Source: Variovorax sp. Sphag1AA (GTDB taxonomy: Bacteria; Pseudomonadota; Gammaproteobacteria; Burkholderiales; Burkholderiaceae_C). From it: 64,000 bases of DNA. The notes below the pieces were generated by a model that had not been told where the DNA came from, did no database searches, and saw only the letters and a list, made by a program, of their open reading frames with translations. The stretch is from contig NZ_JACHYC010000007.1 of assembly GCF_014192575.1 (NCBI RefSeq), forward strand, positions 248,001-312,000. Reading direction: 5' to 3'. This document shows positions 8,052 to 16,527 of this stretch, piece by piece (within the stretch, counting starts at the first letter, position 1; every line of letters starts with the position of its first letter). A program made the position numbers and the translations under genes.

Positions 8052-9794
8052 TCAGTACTGCAGTTGCGCGTCGAAGAAGTCGCACTTGTGGTCCGCTCGG
8101 AAAGCAGCAACTGACTTGCTCGACATCGGGATGTCCTGAACCAGGTATCGCCCATCGTTGCCCTCGTTGAGTCGCGGCCAAGGAGCATCCCCACTTCCGT
8201 TGGGATTGCCGGTATCCGCGAAATGGGTCCAAGCGGCGATCATCTGATGTGAGAGCTTTTCCTCATCAGAGTTCAGACCTCGTGGCATGCCCGACATCTG
8301 GTCGAGATTGACGCCCAGCTCGCCGCCATGGAACCCCGTGAATAGAAACTGGATGTCGATTGTGTGCGAGGCGCCCGGCTTGTAGCCAGGCATCTTCGGC
8401 AAATAGAACGGCGCATTGCGATAGGCGAAGTCGTACGCGTAGGTCGGAACCTGTGGTGCCAGCCTCTGCAAAACGTGAAGTTCGGCGCACCTCGCCGCGT
8501 CGGTGCTGATGCGCTGGTAGGCGATCATTGGATCGCCGTTGTGGTCCGACAAGGGGTATTGCTCGGCGATGCCTTCGGGCATTTTCCGATTGGCATTGCA
8601 GTAGATGCAGAAGGCCCCCGGTGCCGTCATAGAGGGGTACTGCGATGCGGAGATGGGTGCTTGGGGTGGCCCCGAGAAATACTCGTTGATGCCCGTGAAG
8701 AAGGTCACCTCATCTCGGACGGAACCGCCCATCACCGGCATGCGATTGAACTTTCCCGAAACCCACGCCTCTTCGGGCTGCATGGGAACGATCGTTCCAT
8801 CGACGAAGGGGCGACCAATTACATAGGATCCACCCGCGGTTGGGGTGCCCTGCAATTGAAGGATGCGAGCCACCGACAGACCCCGAAGGCACTTGGCCGT
8901 TGCAGAGTCGGAACCAGGGCAGCCGGCAGCTACGGCGAATCCGGTGCCGGCGGTGAGAGCGGTTGCCGCCGAGGGTGTCCAAGCGAAGAAGGCCGGTGAA
9001 CTCTGCAGGATCGCCCGATTGAAGAGGCCCTTGGCGGAGGGCGATATCAGGTTGGCGCCAACGTCGTAGGCTCCCGCGGATTGTCCGCCCAATGCCACCT
9101 TCGATGGATCGCCGGCAAATCGAGCGATGTTCTGCTGGACCCAAAGCAAGGCAGCCTGCTGGTCGAGCGTCTGGTAGTTGCCCCAAGGATGCCCCTCGGT
9201 ATTGAGCGCAGGATGCGACAGCGTTCCCAGTAGACCGAGGCGGTAGTTGAAGGTGACCACCACTGCGTCGATGCCATCCGTCCCGCCGGTAGCCAGCTTC
9301 GTCGCGTCGTAGTCCTTGGCCGCGCCCGTGAAGTTTCCGCCTCCATGGATCCAGACGATGACGGGCTTTGCGGCTTTCCCGCCTGTCTTGCCCGTGGTGT
9401 AGACGTTGAGATAGAGGCAGTCCTCTTGGATGCTTGCCGGGCCCGCGAAAGGACCGAGGGTCGTAACCTGGGCACAGCTGGCCGTCGGCTTCGAGGCTTC
9501 GCGAATCCCCTGCCAAGGCTTCGGAGGCTGAGGAGGCTGCCAGCGCAGTTCGCCGACAGGGGGGGCGGCGTATGGAATGCCGCGATAGACGTTCACCCCG
9601 TTTTCCCTCACACCGCGAACGGCGCCCCCAGTGGTAGTGACGATGGGCGAGGTGTACTCACTTCTCGGTTGTGGGGCTGCGATGGAGGACACCGCGCCAA
9701 GCGCGGCGAGCGCAAGCGAGGCGCCCATCATCACTTTGCGGGTGTACCGCGGATAGAGCCGTTCGTGAGGAACGAAGAAGCTGCTTGAGATCAT
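8052..9794 (-). CDS. Type-B carboxylesterase, exported
   Basis: Alpha/beta-hydrolase of the carboxylesterase/lipase type-B family; cleaves carboxylic esters to acid plus alcohol. About 580 residues. The start at 9794 gives a basic N-region and hydrophobic stretch MMGASLALAALGAV followed by AAPQ, a likely signal peptide; longer readings upstream are unconserved. Landmarks are EDCLYLNVY, the oxyanion loop WIHGGGNF, nucleophile Ser239 in GGQSAGA, acid Glu362 (RDEVTFF) and His477 in GASHTIDIQ. The usual GESAG elbow is GQSAG here. A weaker sigma-54-like site lies upstream, so it probably belongs to the regulon and may release the substrate from an ester. Confidence 0.92.
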   Translation of the reverse strand: MISSSFFVPHERLYPRYTRKVMMGASLALAALGAVSSIAAPQPRSEYTSPIVTTTGGAVRGVRENGVNVYRGIPYAAPPVGELRWQPPQPPKPWQGIREASKPTASCAQVTTLGPFAGPASIQEDCLYLNVYTTGKTGGKAAKPVIVWIHGGGNFTGAAKDYDATKLATGGTDGIDAVVVTFNYRLGLLGTLSHPALNTEGHPWGNYQTLDQQAALLWVQQNIARFAGDPSKVALGGQSAGAYDVGANLISPSAKGLFNRAILQSSPAFFAWTPSAATALTAGTGFAVAAGCPGSDSATAKCLRGLSVARILQLQGTPTAGGSYVIGRPFVDGTIVPMQPEEAWVSGKFNRMPVMGGSVRDEVTFFTGINEYFSGPPQAPISASQYPSMTAPGAFCIYCNANRKMPEGIAEQYPLSDHNGDPMIAYQRISTDAARCAELHVLQRLAPQVPTYAYDFAYRNAPFYLPKMPGYKPGASHTIDIQFLFTGFHGGELGVNLDQMSGMPRGLNSDEEKLSHQMIAAWTHFADTGNPNGSGDAPWPRLNEGNDGRYLVQDIPMSSKSVAAFRADHKCDFFDAQLQY

Positions 9795-9850
9795 ACTTGT
9801 CGCCGTTCTGGTTGGTTGCCTCGGCTCTCCGGCGCGAGGTGCGCGGATAA

Positions 9851-9866
9851 GGCAGCTTTCATGCCA
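9851..9866 (-). promoter_or_regulatory. Possible sigma-54 promoter for the carboxylesterase
   Basis: Minus-strand TGGCAT-GAAAG-CTGCC. The -24 half and the GG-N10-GC spacing are good; the -12 half has CTGC instead of TTGC. Predicted start about 9840, leader about 46 nt. Confidence 0.45.
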
Positions 9867-9892
9867 TCTCCGATGGCGCGCCAAAGGCCCGC

Positions 9893-9909
9893 TGTGTGCG
9901 CCGGCAACA
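9893..9909. promoter_or_regulatory. Imperfect 17-bp TGT-N11-ACA repeat, putative UAS
   Basis: TGTGTG-CGCCG-GCAACA lies between the divergent esterase and SDR promoters, 92 bp upstream of the rightward -24 element. Only the outer TGT/ACA match is symmetric, so support is partial. Confidence 0.35.
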
Positions 9910-10000
9910 CATGTCCGTAGAAAAGACGTCAAGAGCTCGTTGAGTCCGGAAGGCAGCGTGCGCAAGTCTTTGTGTTCGCGTATCCGTCGCGGCAACCTCA

Positions 10001-10016
10001 TGGCATCGCAATTGCT
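10001..10016 (+). promoter_or_regulatory. Sigma-54 -24/-12 promoter for the SDR at 10060
   Basis: TGGCAT-CGCAA-TTGCT with exact GG-N10-GC spacing; predicted start about 10027, 33 nt before the ATG. Confidence 0.78.
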
Positions 10017-10059
10017 CATGTCTGATCAAGTTAAACGCAGACACGGAACAGGAACGCGG

Positions 10060-10839
10060 ATGGACGAGAAGATATTTCGATTGGACAACCGGATCGCAGT
10101 GGTCACGGGCGGCAGCGGAGGCATCGGCGCAGCCATCTGCAAGCTCTTCGCGAAGGTCGGCGCGAGCGTCGCGTGTATCGATCTGGACACCGAACGAGTC
10201 AACGCAACCGCTGCAGCCATCGAGGCCGAGGGCGGGCGGGCGATCGCCATCACGTGCGACGTGAGTTCAGAGGCACAAACCTTGGACGCCGTGCAGCGCT
10301 TGGTGGCGGAACTGGGTAAGCCCACGGTCCTGGTTAACAGCATCGCGGCGCTGGATCGAAGCGGAAGCATCTTGGAGATCGACCTGGCCGAATGGGAGAA
10401 GGTCCATCGGGTGAATCTGACCGGCTCGTTCCTGATGTCTCGCGCCGTACTGCCGTGGATGGTCGAAGCTGGTGGCGGGTCCGTGATCCATGTTTCCTCG
10501 ATGAACGCCCACGTAGCCGCGCCCGGCCGGGTTTCATACGCTTCGACCAAATCGGCGCTGTTGCAACTCGGTCGTGTGATGGCAGTCGACCATGCCGCCC
10601 AAGGCGTGCGTGTCAACATCCTCTCGCCCGGTCCGGTGGACACCGTTCGGATCAGTTTTCGCCAGCAAGGTCATTCGGAGGCGGAGAAGAAGGCCTCCCT
10701 CGATCGCTACCTGCTCAAGCGTCTTGGGAGACCGGAGGAAGTCGCGGCTGCGGCACTGTTCCTGGCGAGCGATGCATCATCCTTCGTGACCGGCTCGGAA
10801 CTGGCGGTAGATGGAGGATGCACCATCTACAAGGGATGA
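10060..10839 (+). CDS. Short-chain dehydrogenase/reductase (SDR)
   Basis: Classical SDR of 259 residues, NAD(P)-dependent oxidoreductase acting on a hydroxyl or keto group. TGGSGGIG at 16-23 binds the cofactor; Ser147, Tyr160 and Lys164 (S-x12-Y-x3-K) form the active site. The structural NNAG motif reads NSIA. The C-terminus has GRPEEVAAAALFLAS and the VDGGC ending. The ATG at 10060 follows AGGAACGCGG; the frame is open further upstream but would run over the promoter. The strong sigma-54 site just upstream and the divergent esterase suggest it processes a product of the same pathway. Confidence 0.9.
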   Translation: MDEKIFRLDNRIAVVTGGSGGIGAAICKLFAKVGASVACIDLDTERVNATAAAIEAEGGRAIAITCDVSSEAQTLDAVQRLVAELGKPTVLVNSIAALDRSGSILEIDLAEWEKVHRVNLTGSFLMSRAVLPWMVEAGGGSVIHVSSMNAHVAAPGRVSYASTKSALLQLGRVMAVDHAAQGVRVNILSPGPVDTVRISFRQQGHSEAEKKASLDRYLLKRLGRPEEVAAAALFLASDASSFVTGSELAVDGGCTIYKG

Positions 10840-11009
10840 CCGCGGCGGGGGCCAAAGGCAATCGTCACCCGACCGCCATCTCGCTGGTCTCTGTCGCTGT
10901 GCCTCGGCCTTGCCGGTCAAGAGGGTCGACCGTGGCGGTCCCACGGGTGACGAATCGTTCAACGCCCGCGTGAGTCTTCGATTCGAAGATTCAGCGCCGG
11001 CTTTCCGCG

Positions 11010-11025
11010 CGGCACGCTTCTTGCC
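11010..11025 (+). promoter_or_regulatory. Sigma-54 -24/-12 promoter for the ABC binding protein at 11078
   Basis: CGGCAC-GCTTC-TTGCC, correct spacing, first base deviates. Predicted start about 11036, leader about 42 nt. No TGT-N11-ACA repeat was found nearby. Confidence 0.6.
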
Positions 11026-11077
11026 GATCTGTCGTCGAGACAAACCCTCCGGCCACCAGAAGATCAAGGACACCACG

Positions 11078-12289
11078 ATGAAGCACGGATCTCGAGTCGC
11101 AGCCCTCACACTTGCCATTGCGTCAACCTCCGGCCCCGTCGCGGCCCAGATATCCGATGACGTCGTAAGGATCGGCGTGATCGTCGATATGACCGGCGTG
11201 TATTCCGCCAATGGAGGGCGGGGCGTCGTGCGAGCCGTCGAGCTTGCAGTCAAGGATTTCGGTGGCAAGGTGCAAGGCAAGCCGATCGAAGTCGTCACCG
11301 CCGACTACCAGAACAAGGTAGATGTTGCCGCGTCGAAGGTTCGCGAATGGTTCGATGTCGACAAGATCGACCTCGTCATCGAGTCGACGGACTCGGCGGC
11401 GGCCATCTCGATGCAAAAGGTTGCAGCCGACAAGAAGAAGCCCATCATCTTCGCTGGCTCCGCGTCCACGGCGCTCACCAACAAGGAATGTTCTGCCTAC
11501 GGGATTCACTGGGTGTACGACACCTTCGCCCTCGCCACCGGAACTGCCCGCGCGGTGATGGAGGAAGGGGGTACGTCCTGGTATTTCATCACGGCCGACT
11601 ACGCGTTCGGTCAGTCCCTGGAGCGAGACACGACCAACGTAGTCCAAGCCATGGGTGGAAAGATCCTCGGCACATCCAGGCACCCGCTCAACGCGCCGGA
11701 CCTCGCTTCCTTCCTGCTTCAGGCGCAAGCGTCCAAGGCCAAGGTCGTTGGGCTTGCGAATGCGGGCAAGGACACTCAGAACTCCATTCGCCAGGCCGCC
11801 GAGTTCGCCATCACGAAAAACCAGACACTTGCGACCTTGCTGATGTTCGACACCGATGTCAAAGGGCTCGGCCTGAACGCTGCTCAGGGAATGCTCTTCA
11901 CCACGGGCTTTTACTGGGACAGGAACCAGGAGTCCCGAGACTTCTCACGGCGATTCTTCGAGATCCACAAGGCGATGCCGACGATGATCCAGGCTGGCGC
12001 CTACTCGGCGACCATGCACTATCTGAAGGCGGTCGAGAGCCAGAAGACCGATTCTGCGGACGTTGTCGTCAAACAGATGCGTGAGACACCCGTCAATGAT
12101 TTCTTCGCCGCCAACGGAAAGATTCGGGCGGACGGCCGCATGGTGCATGACATGTACCTGGCACAGGTCAAGACCCCGGCCGAGTCGAAGAATGAGTGGG
12201 ACATCATCAAGATCCGGCGAACTATCTCAGGGGATGAGGCCTTCCAGCCGTTGTCGGCGAGTACCTGTCCCCTGGTGTCCAAGAGCTAG
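11078..12289 (+). CDS. Periplasmic branched-chain-amino-acid-type (Peripla_BP_6) ABC substrate-binding protein
   Basis: Receptor of a Liv-type ABC importer, 403 residues. A signal peptide (about 1-24) ends VAAQISDD, then the family opening VVRIGVIVDMTGVYS. The ATG at 11078 has AAGGA upstream. Later segments SASTALTNKECSAYG and YAFGQSLERD are typical of the branch that binds aromatic or carboxylic acids rather than leucine. No permease or ATPase adjoins it; the LivHMGF set at 22.9-26.2 kb is the only one in the window and may be shared. Ligand unknown. Confidence 0.9.
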   Translation: MKHGSRVAALTLAIASTSGPVAAQISDDVVRIGVIVDMTGVYSANGGRGVVRAVELAVKDFGGKVQGKPIEVVTADYQNKVDVAASKVREWFDVDKIDLVIESTDSAAAISMQKVAADKKKPIIFAGSASTALTNKECSAYGIHWVYDTFALATGTARAVMEEGGTSWYFITADYAFGQSLERDTTNVVQAMGGKILGTSRHPLNAPDLASFLLQAQASKAKVVGLANAGKDTQNSIRQAAEFAITKNQTLATLLMFDTDVKGLGLNAAQGMLFTTGFYWDRNQESRDFSRRFFEIHKAMPTMIQAGAYSATMHYLKAVESQKTDSADVVVKQMRETPVNDFFAANGKIRADGRMVHDMYLAQVKTPAESKNEWDIIKIRRTISGDEAFQPLSASTCPLVSKS

Positions 12290-12524
12290 CTAGCGCAGGC
12301 TCCCGTTTCGGGGGCATCGGGCTGCCGCGAGCGCGCGACCGCCCGTCGTGGTCGTGTGCCAGGGTCACGTCGAGGAGCTTCGCTGATGGCGTTTCCGGGT
12401 AGAGACGCCGGGCGAGCTTCCATGTGTGGATAGACTTCCTGATCGCGCGCGATCCTCGCAGCGACGAGAGGCGTAGGGCGCCCATGGTGTCGACTTCGTA
12501 CGCCAACCCCGAAGGTGCAGTCAG

Positions 12525-13853
12525 ATGCGGCTATTGGCTTGGAAACCCTCGACCTTTTTCATCCTGTGGGCGATCGTGGTCGTCAGCGTTCTGTGCGCTC
12601 TCTATCGTTGGGTGGATCCATTGCCGCCGCGCCAGTTCGCCATTGCGGCGGGCATTCCCGGTACGACCTACGACGTCTATGCCAGAAGGTATGCGGCAAT
12701 CCTCGCACGCGACGGCGTCGAGTTGAAGGTCCGGAACTATCCAAGCGCAATCCAGCACTTCGATGCTTTGCGTGACAAGAACTCCGGCGTCCAGGCGGCG
12801 CTGACGAACTTCGGCTTCACGCAGGCGAACGACGCAGCCGTCCTCCATTCACTCGGCGGAATCTCGGACACGCCGGTCTTCATCTTCTTCAAGGGGATGG
12901 AGCCACCGGAACGACTTTCCCAACTGCGAGGCAAGCGGATTTCCATCGGCCTTCCGGGGTCTGCCTTGCGCGCGTTGGTGCTCGACGTTCTGCGGACCAC
13001 CGGGGCATGGGACGATTCCATCGGGCTTTCGAACCTTGACTATGCCGACGCCCTGCAGGCCTTGGAGGATGGGATGCTCGACTTGGTGATGATCCCGGCC
13101 CAGTATGACGATGCATTGATCCTCCACGCACTGGACATGGCCGATATGCATCTCATGAACGTCGCGCAAGCCGAGGCGATTTCCAAGACGGTTCCCGGTT
13201 TGAAGCATGTCGTACTCTCGCGCGGGCTGATCAGCCTCAGTCGCGATGTTCCAAGCGCGGACGTGAGCATGCTTGCGCTGCAGAATCGATTGCTGGTACG
13301 CAACGACCTTCATCCTGCGCTGCAGTACCTGCTGCTTCGGGCGATGCGCGAGGTGCATGGTGGACCGGGACCCTTGAATCGCCTCGGCGAGTTCCCAGCC
13401 GAGCAGGCCGGCGACTTGCCGCTCTCGCCGACGGCGCAGGCCTTCTACCGCTCCGGGCCGGGCTTGTGGCAGCAGTACACGTCGTTCTGGCTCTCCTCCC
13501 TGCTCAATCGAATCGGATTTTTCGTCATTCCAGTTGTCGCGACCTTGATTCCACTGCTTGGGCTCGCGCCGAGAATCTACAGGTGGCTTCACCTTCGCCT
13601 GCTCGGTCGATGGCATCGAGTCCTGACGGATCTCGAAAGCGAAATGGCACCGCGCGGCGAGGATGCTGATTGGGATGCTGTGAGAAGGCGCATCGTTGAG
13701 ATCGACCTTGAGATCAGGAAGCTTCGACTCCCGCGCGCTTACGAGTCCGAACTGCACTTGCTTCGTCTCCATCTGCGCGTGGTGGGGGAATTGCTGGACA
13801 ACCGTGCCGCCTCGGCGGAAGGAACTCGGACGAAACCAGCAACCGAAGCATGA
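12525..13853 (+). CDS. TAXI-family TRAP-type solute receptor, membrane-anchored
   Basis: Member of the TAXI (TRAP-associated extracytoplasmic immunogenic) receptor family, 442 residues. An N-terminal transmembrane anchor (about 10-27) precedes the periplasmic ligand domain, which opens FAIAAGIPGTTYDVYARRYA. A second hydrophobic helix near 325-350 and a charged C-terminal tail (about 355-442, coiled-coil-like) follow, as in the longer membrane-bound TAXI proteins of betaproteobacteria. The ATG at 12525 has GAAGG upstream. No TRAP membrane component is adjacent. It follows the ABC receptor by 235 bp with no clear promoter between. Confidence 0.87.
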   Translation: MRLLAWKPSTFFILWAIVVVSVLCALYRWVDPLPPRQFAIAAGIPGTTYDVYARRYAAILARDGVELKVRNYPSAIQHFDALRDKNSGVQAALTNFGFTQANDAAVLHSLGGISDTPVFIFFKGMEPPERLSQLRGKRISIGLPGSALRALVLDVLRTTGAWDDSIGLSNLDYADALQALEDGMLDLVMIPAQYDDALILHALDMADMHLMNVAQAEAISKTVPGLKHVVLSRGLISLSRDVPSADVSMLALQNRLLVRNDLHPALQYLLLRAMREVHGGPGPLNRLGEFPAEQAGDLPLSPTAQAFYRSGPGLWQQYTSFWLSSLLNRIGFFVIPVVATLIPLLGLAPRIYRWLHLRLLGRWHRVLTDLESEMAPRGEDADWDAVRRRIVEIDLEIRKLRLPRAYESELHLLRLHLRVVGELLDNRAASAEGTRTKPATEA

Positions 13854-14162
13854 CGCTCGGTCGAACGGACCGGATCGCAACCGGCCATTGGCTTCTCGCC
13901 GCCGCTCGTGATTCGCGGTGCGGGATCGATGCGATCTGAAGTCACCTTCTTAGTCCACCGGCGATCAGTGGTCTGCCAACTGCATTCATGCGTACCAGTC
14001 ATAGCGGCATGCGGATTCAGCCATCTAGTCTCAGGAGTCGCACAGACTTAAATTTCACTGAATGCTCCCTGCCGGTGCGACGGCATGATCTTCGCGGTCG
14101 ACCAGAGGCTTCAAGCCGGCAGGATGGCTTCTTCTTCAATCAGCTTCGGAAGAAACTTGAAA
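13854..14162. other. Intergenic stretch upstream of the hydrolase
   Basis: About 309 bp without a gene. A GGCAT-N7-CGC sequence at 14082 has the GG-N10-GC spacing of a sigma-54 site but a poor -12 half (TCGC), and no TGT-N11-ACA repeat accompanies it; I do not call a promoter. Confidence 0.4.
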
Positions 14163-15185
14163 ATGTCGCCACTGAAACGATCTGCCGTCTCCGCGGCCAT
14201 CCTGCTCTCCCTCTCCGCAGTCACGTGCGGAGCCAGTGCGACCAGTGTGGCGGAGGGCGAGAACGCCGCGGGCGCGATGAAGGTCTCGTTCAACAATCGA
14301 GCGATCGTGATGGCGGGTAACCTCTACACACCCCCAAACTACGATCGCAGCAAGAGGTATCCGGCGATCGTCGTGACGCACCCTTGGGGCGGGGTGAAGG
14401 AGCAAACGGCCGGTCTGTACGCGCAGAAGCTTGCCGAAAAGGGTTTCGTGACCTTGGCGTTCGATGCCTCCCACTACGGCGAAAGCGGGGGAGAGCCGCG
14501 CGACCTCGAGAATCCTTCGGATCGTGTCCAGGATATACGCAGTGCGATCGGGTATCTGAGCAATCTGCCTCAGGTCGATGCGAACCGCATCGGGGCGTTG
14601 GGTATCTGTGCGGGTGGCGGCTACACGCTCGACGAAGCTCAGACCGACCTTCGTGTGAAGGCGGTGGCCGGCGTGGTGAGCTACGACATCGGAGCCGCGA
14701 CGAGAGAGGGTATTGAGGGGATGCCTGTTTCGCGTCAGGATCGCCTCAACATCCTTGCGAACGTCGATCGGCAACTCAACAAGGAGGCCGCGGGCGAAAC
14801 CGTTCTCGTGGAGCAACTCATTCCGGGGCGCGAGAAGTGGACGGACCAGACGCCGGGGTTCTTTCGCGAGGCCTACGACTATTACCTTACGCCGCGAGGC
14901 GCTCATCCGGGCGCCAGGAACCAATATGTGGTGACGAGCCCTGGCTTGCACATGGCGTACTTTCCGTTCTCGCAGATGGAAGCGATTTCGCCTCGCCCGT
15001 TGCTGCTGATCGCAGGGGGCAAGGCCGAGACGCTCAAGTTCAGCCAGGACGCGTTCGAGAAGGCGAAGCAGCCGAAAGAACTGATGGTGATCCCCGGGGC
15101 TTCGCATTTCGATCTCTACGACAAGCCCCAGTACGTGACGCCGGCGGTGGCCAAACTGGCCGATTTCTTTGGGAAGAATCTGTAG
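14163..15185 (+). CDS. Exported alpha/beta-hydrolase, dienelactone-hydrolase-like
   Basis: Serine/cysteine hydrolase fold of 340 residues with a signal peptide (about 1-27, ending CGASATS), so likely periplasmic. The ATG at 14163 follows GGAAG; upstream in-frame starts would bury the signal peptide. Conserved pieces are VTHPWGG, the nucleophile elbow GICAGGGY with Cys149 where most hydrolases have Ser, and the His of GASHFDLYD (His315). A Cys nucleophile is also seen in dienelactone hydrolases. The PQQ dehydrogenase starts 51 bp downstream, so the two are probably co-transcribed. Substrate unknown, perhaps an ester or lactone. Confidence 0.85.
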   Translation: MSPLKRSAVSAAILLSLSAVTCGASATSVAEGENAAGAMKVSFNNRAIVMAGNLYTPPNYDRSKRYPAIVVTHPWGGVKEQTAGLYAQKLAEKGFVTLAFDASHYGESGGEPRDLENPSDRVQDIRSAIGYLSNLPQVDANRIGALGICAGGGYTLDEAQTDLRVKAVAGVVSYDIGAATREGIEGMPVSRQDRLNILANVDRQLNKEAAGETVLVEQLIPGREKWTDQTPGFFREAYDYYLTPRGAHPGARNQYVVTSPGLHMAYFPFSQMEAISPRPLLLIAGGKAETLKFSQDAFEKAKQPKELMVIPGASHFDLYDKPQYVTPAVAKLADFFGKNL

Positions 15186-15236
15186 GCTCGCGTGCCGCCG
15201 CGCGACGATGCAACGCGTGAACGGAAGGATGCAGGA

Positions 15237-16310
15237 ATGAAGTGGCGGCGCCCCATCGCCCAGTGGATCTTTGCAGCAAGCTGTTGCCCGCTTGCTGGCG
15301 CGTTGGCGCAAGAGCCGGGAAAAGGCTTGCCTCTGCAGCAAATGGCCACAAAGAACTGGGTGGTGGACGTCGTCGCGCGCGACCTGGACTATCCGTGGGA
15401 CATCGAGCAAGCGGGCGAACAGCTTCTCGTCACAGAAGCTGCCGGCAATATCGTCACCATCGAACGCGGCCGACTCATGCGTCGCATGTTGAAGACCTCG
15501 GATCCAATCGCCCGGGAGGGCGGCGCAGGCCTGTTGGGCATGGCGCTCGCCAAGGACTTCCGACAGAGCGGTGTCGCTTACCTGTACCACTCGTACCGGT
15601 CCGAAGCAGGCCTTAGCAACAAGGTGATCGAGGCGCACTTCGATGGCAACGCGTGGCGAGAGACGCGGGTGCTGCTTTCCGGCATCCCGGGGCACCGCCT
15701 CTACAACGGAGGCCGTATTGCCATTGGGCCCGACGGCTTGCTCTATGTCACGACCGGGTGGACAGAGAGCCGTCAGCGCCCGCAGGACCTGCACAGCCTC
15801 GCCGGCAAGGTCCTTCGCATGATGCTCAACGGCCAGGTGCCGAAGGACAACCCGTTTCCGGCTTCGTATGTCTACTCCTATGGCCACCGCAATCCTCAAG
15901 GCCTGGCTTGGGACTCGCGGGGCGTGCTCCACGTGGTCGAGCACGGCCAGTCGGGTCACGATGAAATCAATATCGTCAAGGCTGGCCTGAACTACGGGTG
16001 GCCGTTGGTCGAGGGAAGTGCAAGCCGCGCCGGAATGGAACCCGCTTGGCTCGAATCGGGCAACGACACCTGGGCGCCATCGGGTGCTGCCTTTGCGGGC
16101 GATGACTTGCTCGTCGCGGCGCTCGGGGCGCGTGGACTCTACGTCGCGGATGAATCGCGCAAGTCCCTGAGGCCGCTGTTCAGATCGGACGATCGCATTC
16201 GAGATGTCTTGCCGGTAGGACGAGACATCTACGTGATCACGACTAACCGTTCGCCTCGGGCCGAAGGGCCTTCCAGCGACCGATTGCTTCGCCTGTCGCC
16301 GCGTCGTTGA
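15237..16310 (+). CDS. Soluble PQQ-dependent sugar dehydrogenase-like protein (Asd/YliI family)
   Basis: Six-bladed beta-propeller quinoprotein of 357 residues; family members oxidise aldoses in the periplasm using PQQ. A signal peptide ends AGALAQEP. Hallmarks are the LDYPWDIE opening, GGRIAIGPDGLLYV, the YGHRNPQGLAWD segment and EHGQSGHDEINIV followed by GLNYGWP. The ATG at 15237 is preceded by GGAAGGATGCAGGA. It is followed by a membrane PQQ glucose-dehydrogenase-like gene. Could oxidise an alcohol or lactol rather than glucose in this setting. Confidence 0.88.
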   Translation: MKWRRPIAQWIFAASCCPLAGALAQEPGKGLPLQQMATKNWVVDVVARDLDYPWDIEQAGEQLLVTEAAGNIVTIERGRLMRRMLKTSDPIAREGGAGLLGMALAKDFRQSGVAYLYHSYRSEAGLSNKVIEAHFDGNAWRETRVLLSGIPGHRLYNGGRIAIGPDGLLYVTTGWTESRQRPQDLHSLAGKVLRMMLNGQVPKDNPFPASYVYSYGHRNPQGLAWDSRGVLHVVEHGQSGHDEINIVKAGLNYGWPLVEGSASRAGMEPAWLESGNDTWAPSGAAFAGDDLLVAALGARGLYVADESRKSLRPLFRSDDRIRDVLPVGRDIYVITTNRSPRAEGPSSDRLLRLSPRR

Positions 16311-16527
16311 CGGTCGCCGCATCGCCGCTGTCATTCATGAGCCCAGGTCATGGGGGCGTGCGGCCTTAGCGGCTTTATCTCGTGCGATGTGCGGCTTCCA
16401 ATGGAACCTCGCTTTTTGCCGAGTGCACTTGACGTGTGACCTCGGCTCAGGCGCAGGCCTTCCTCTGACGATGCACCGGTCTGGCTGGAAGTGCCCTACC
16501 CGCGCCGACTTCCGATCTCAACACCCG

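Noticed and set aside
14081..14095. CGGCAT-GATCT-TCGC upstream of the exported hydrolase as a sigma-54 promoter
   Set aside because: Spacing is right but the -12 half is poor and no TGT-N11-ACA repeat is nearby.
14136..16334. 732-codon minus-strand frame opposite the hydrolase and PQQ dehydrogenase
   Set aside because: The plus-strand genes have clear family motifs; the antisense product has none.
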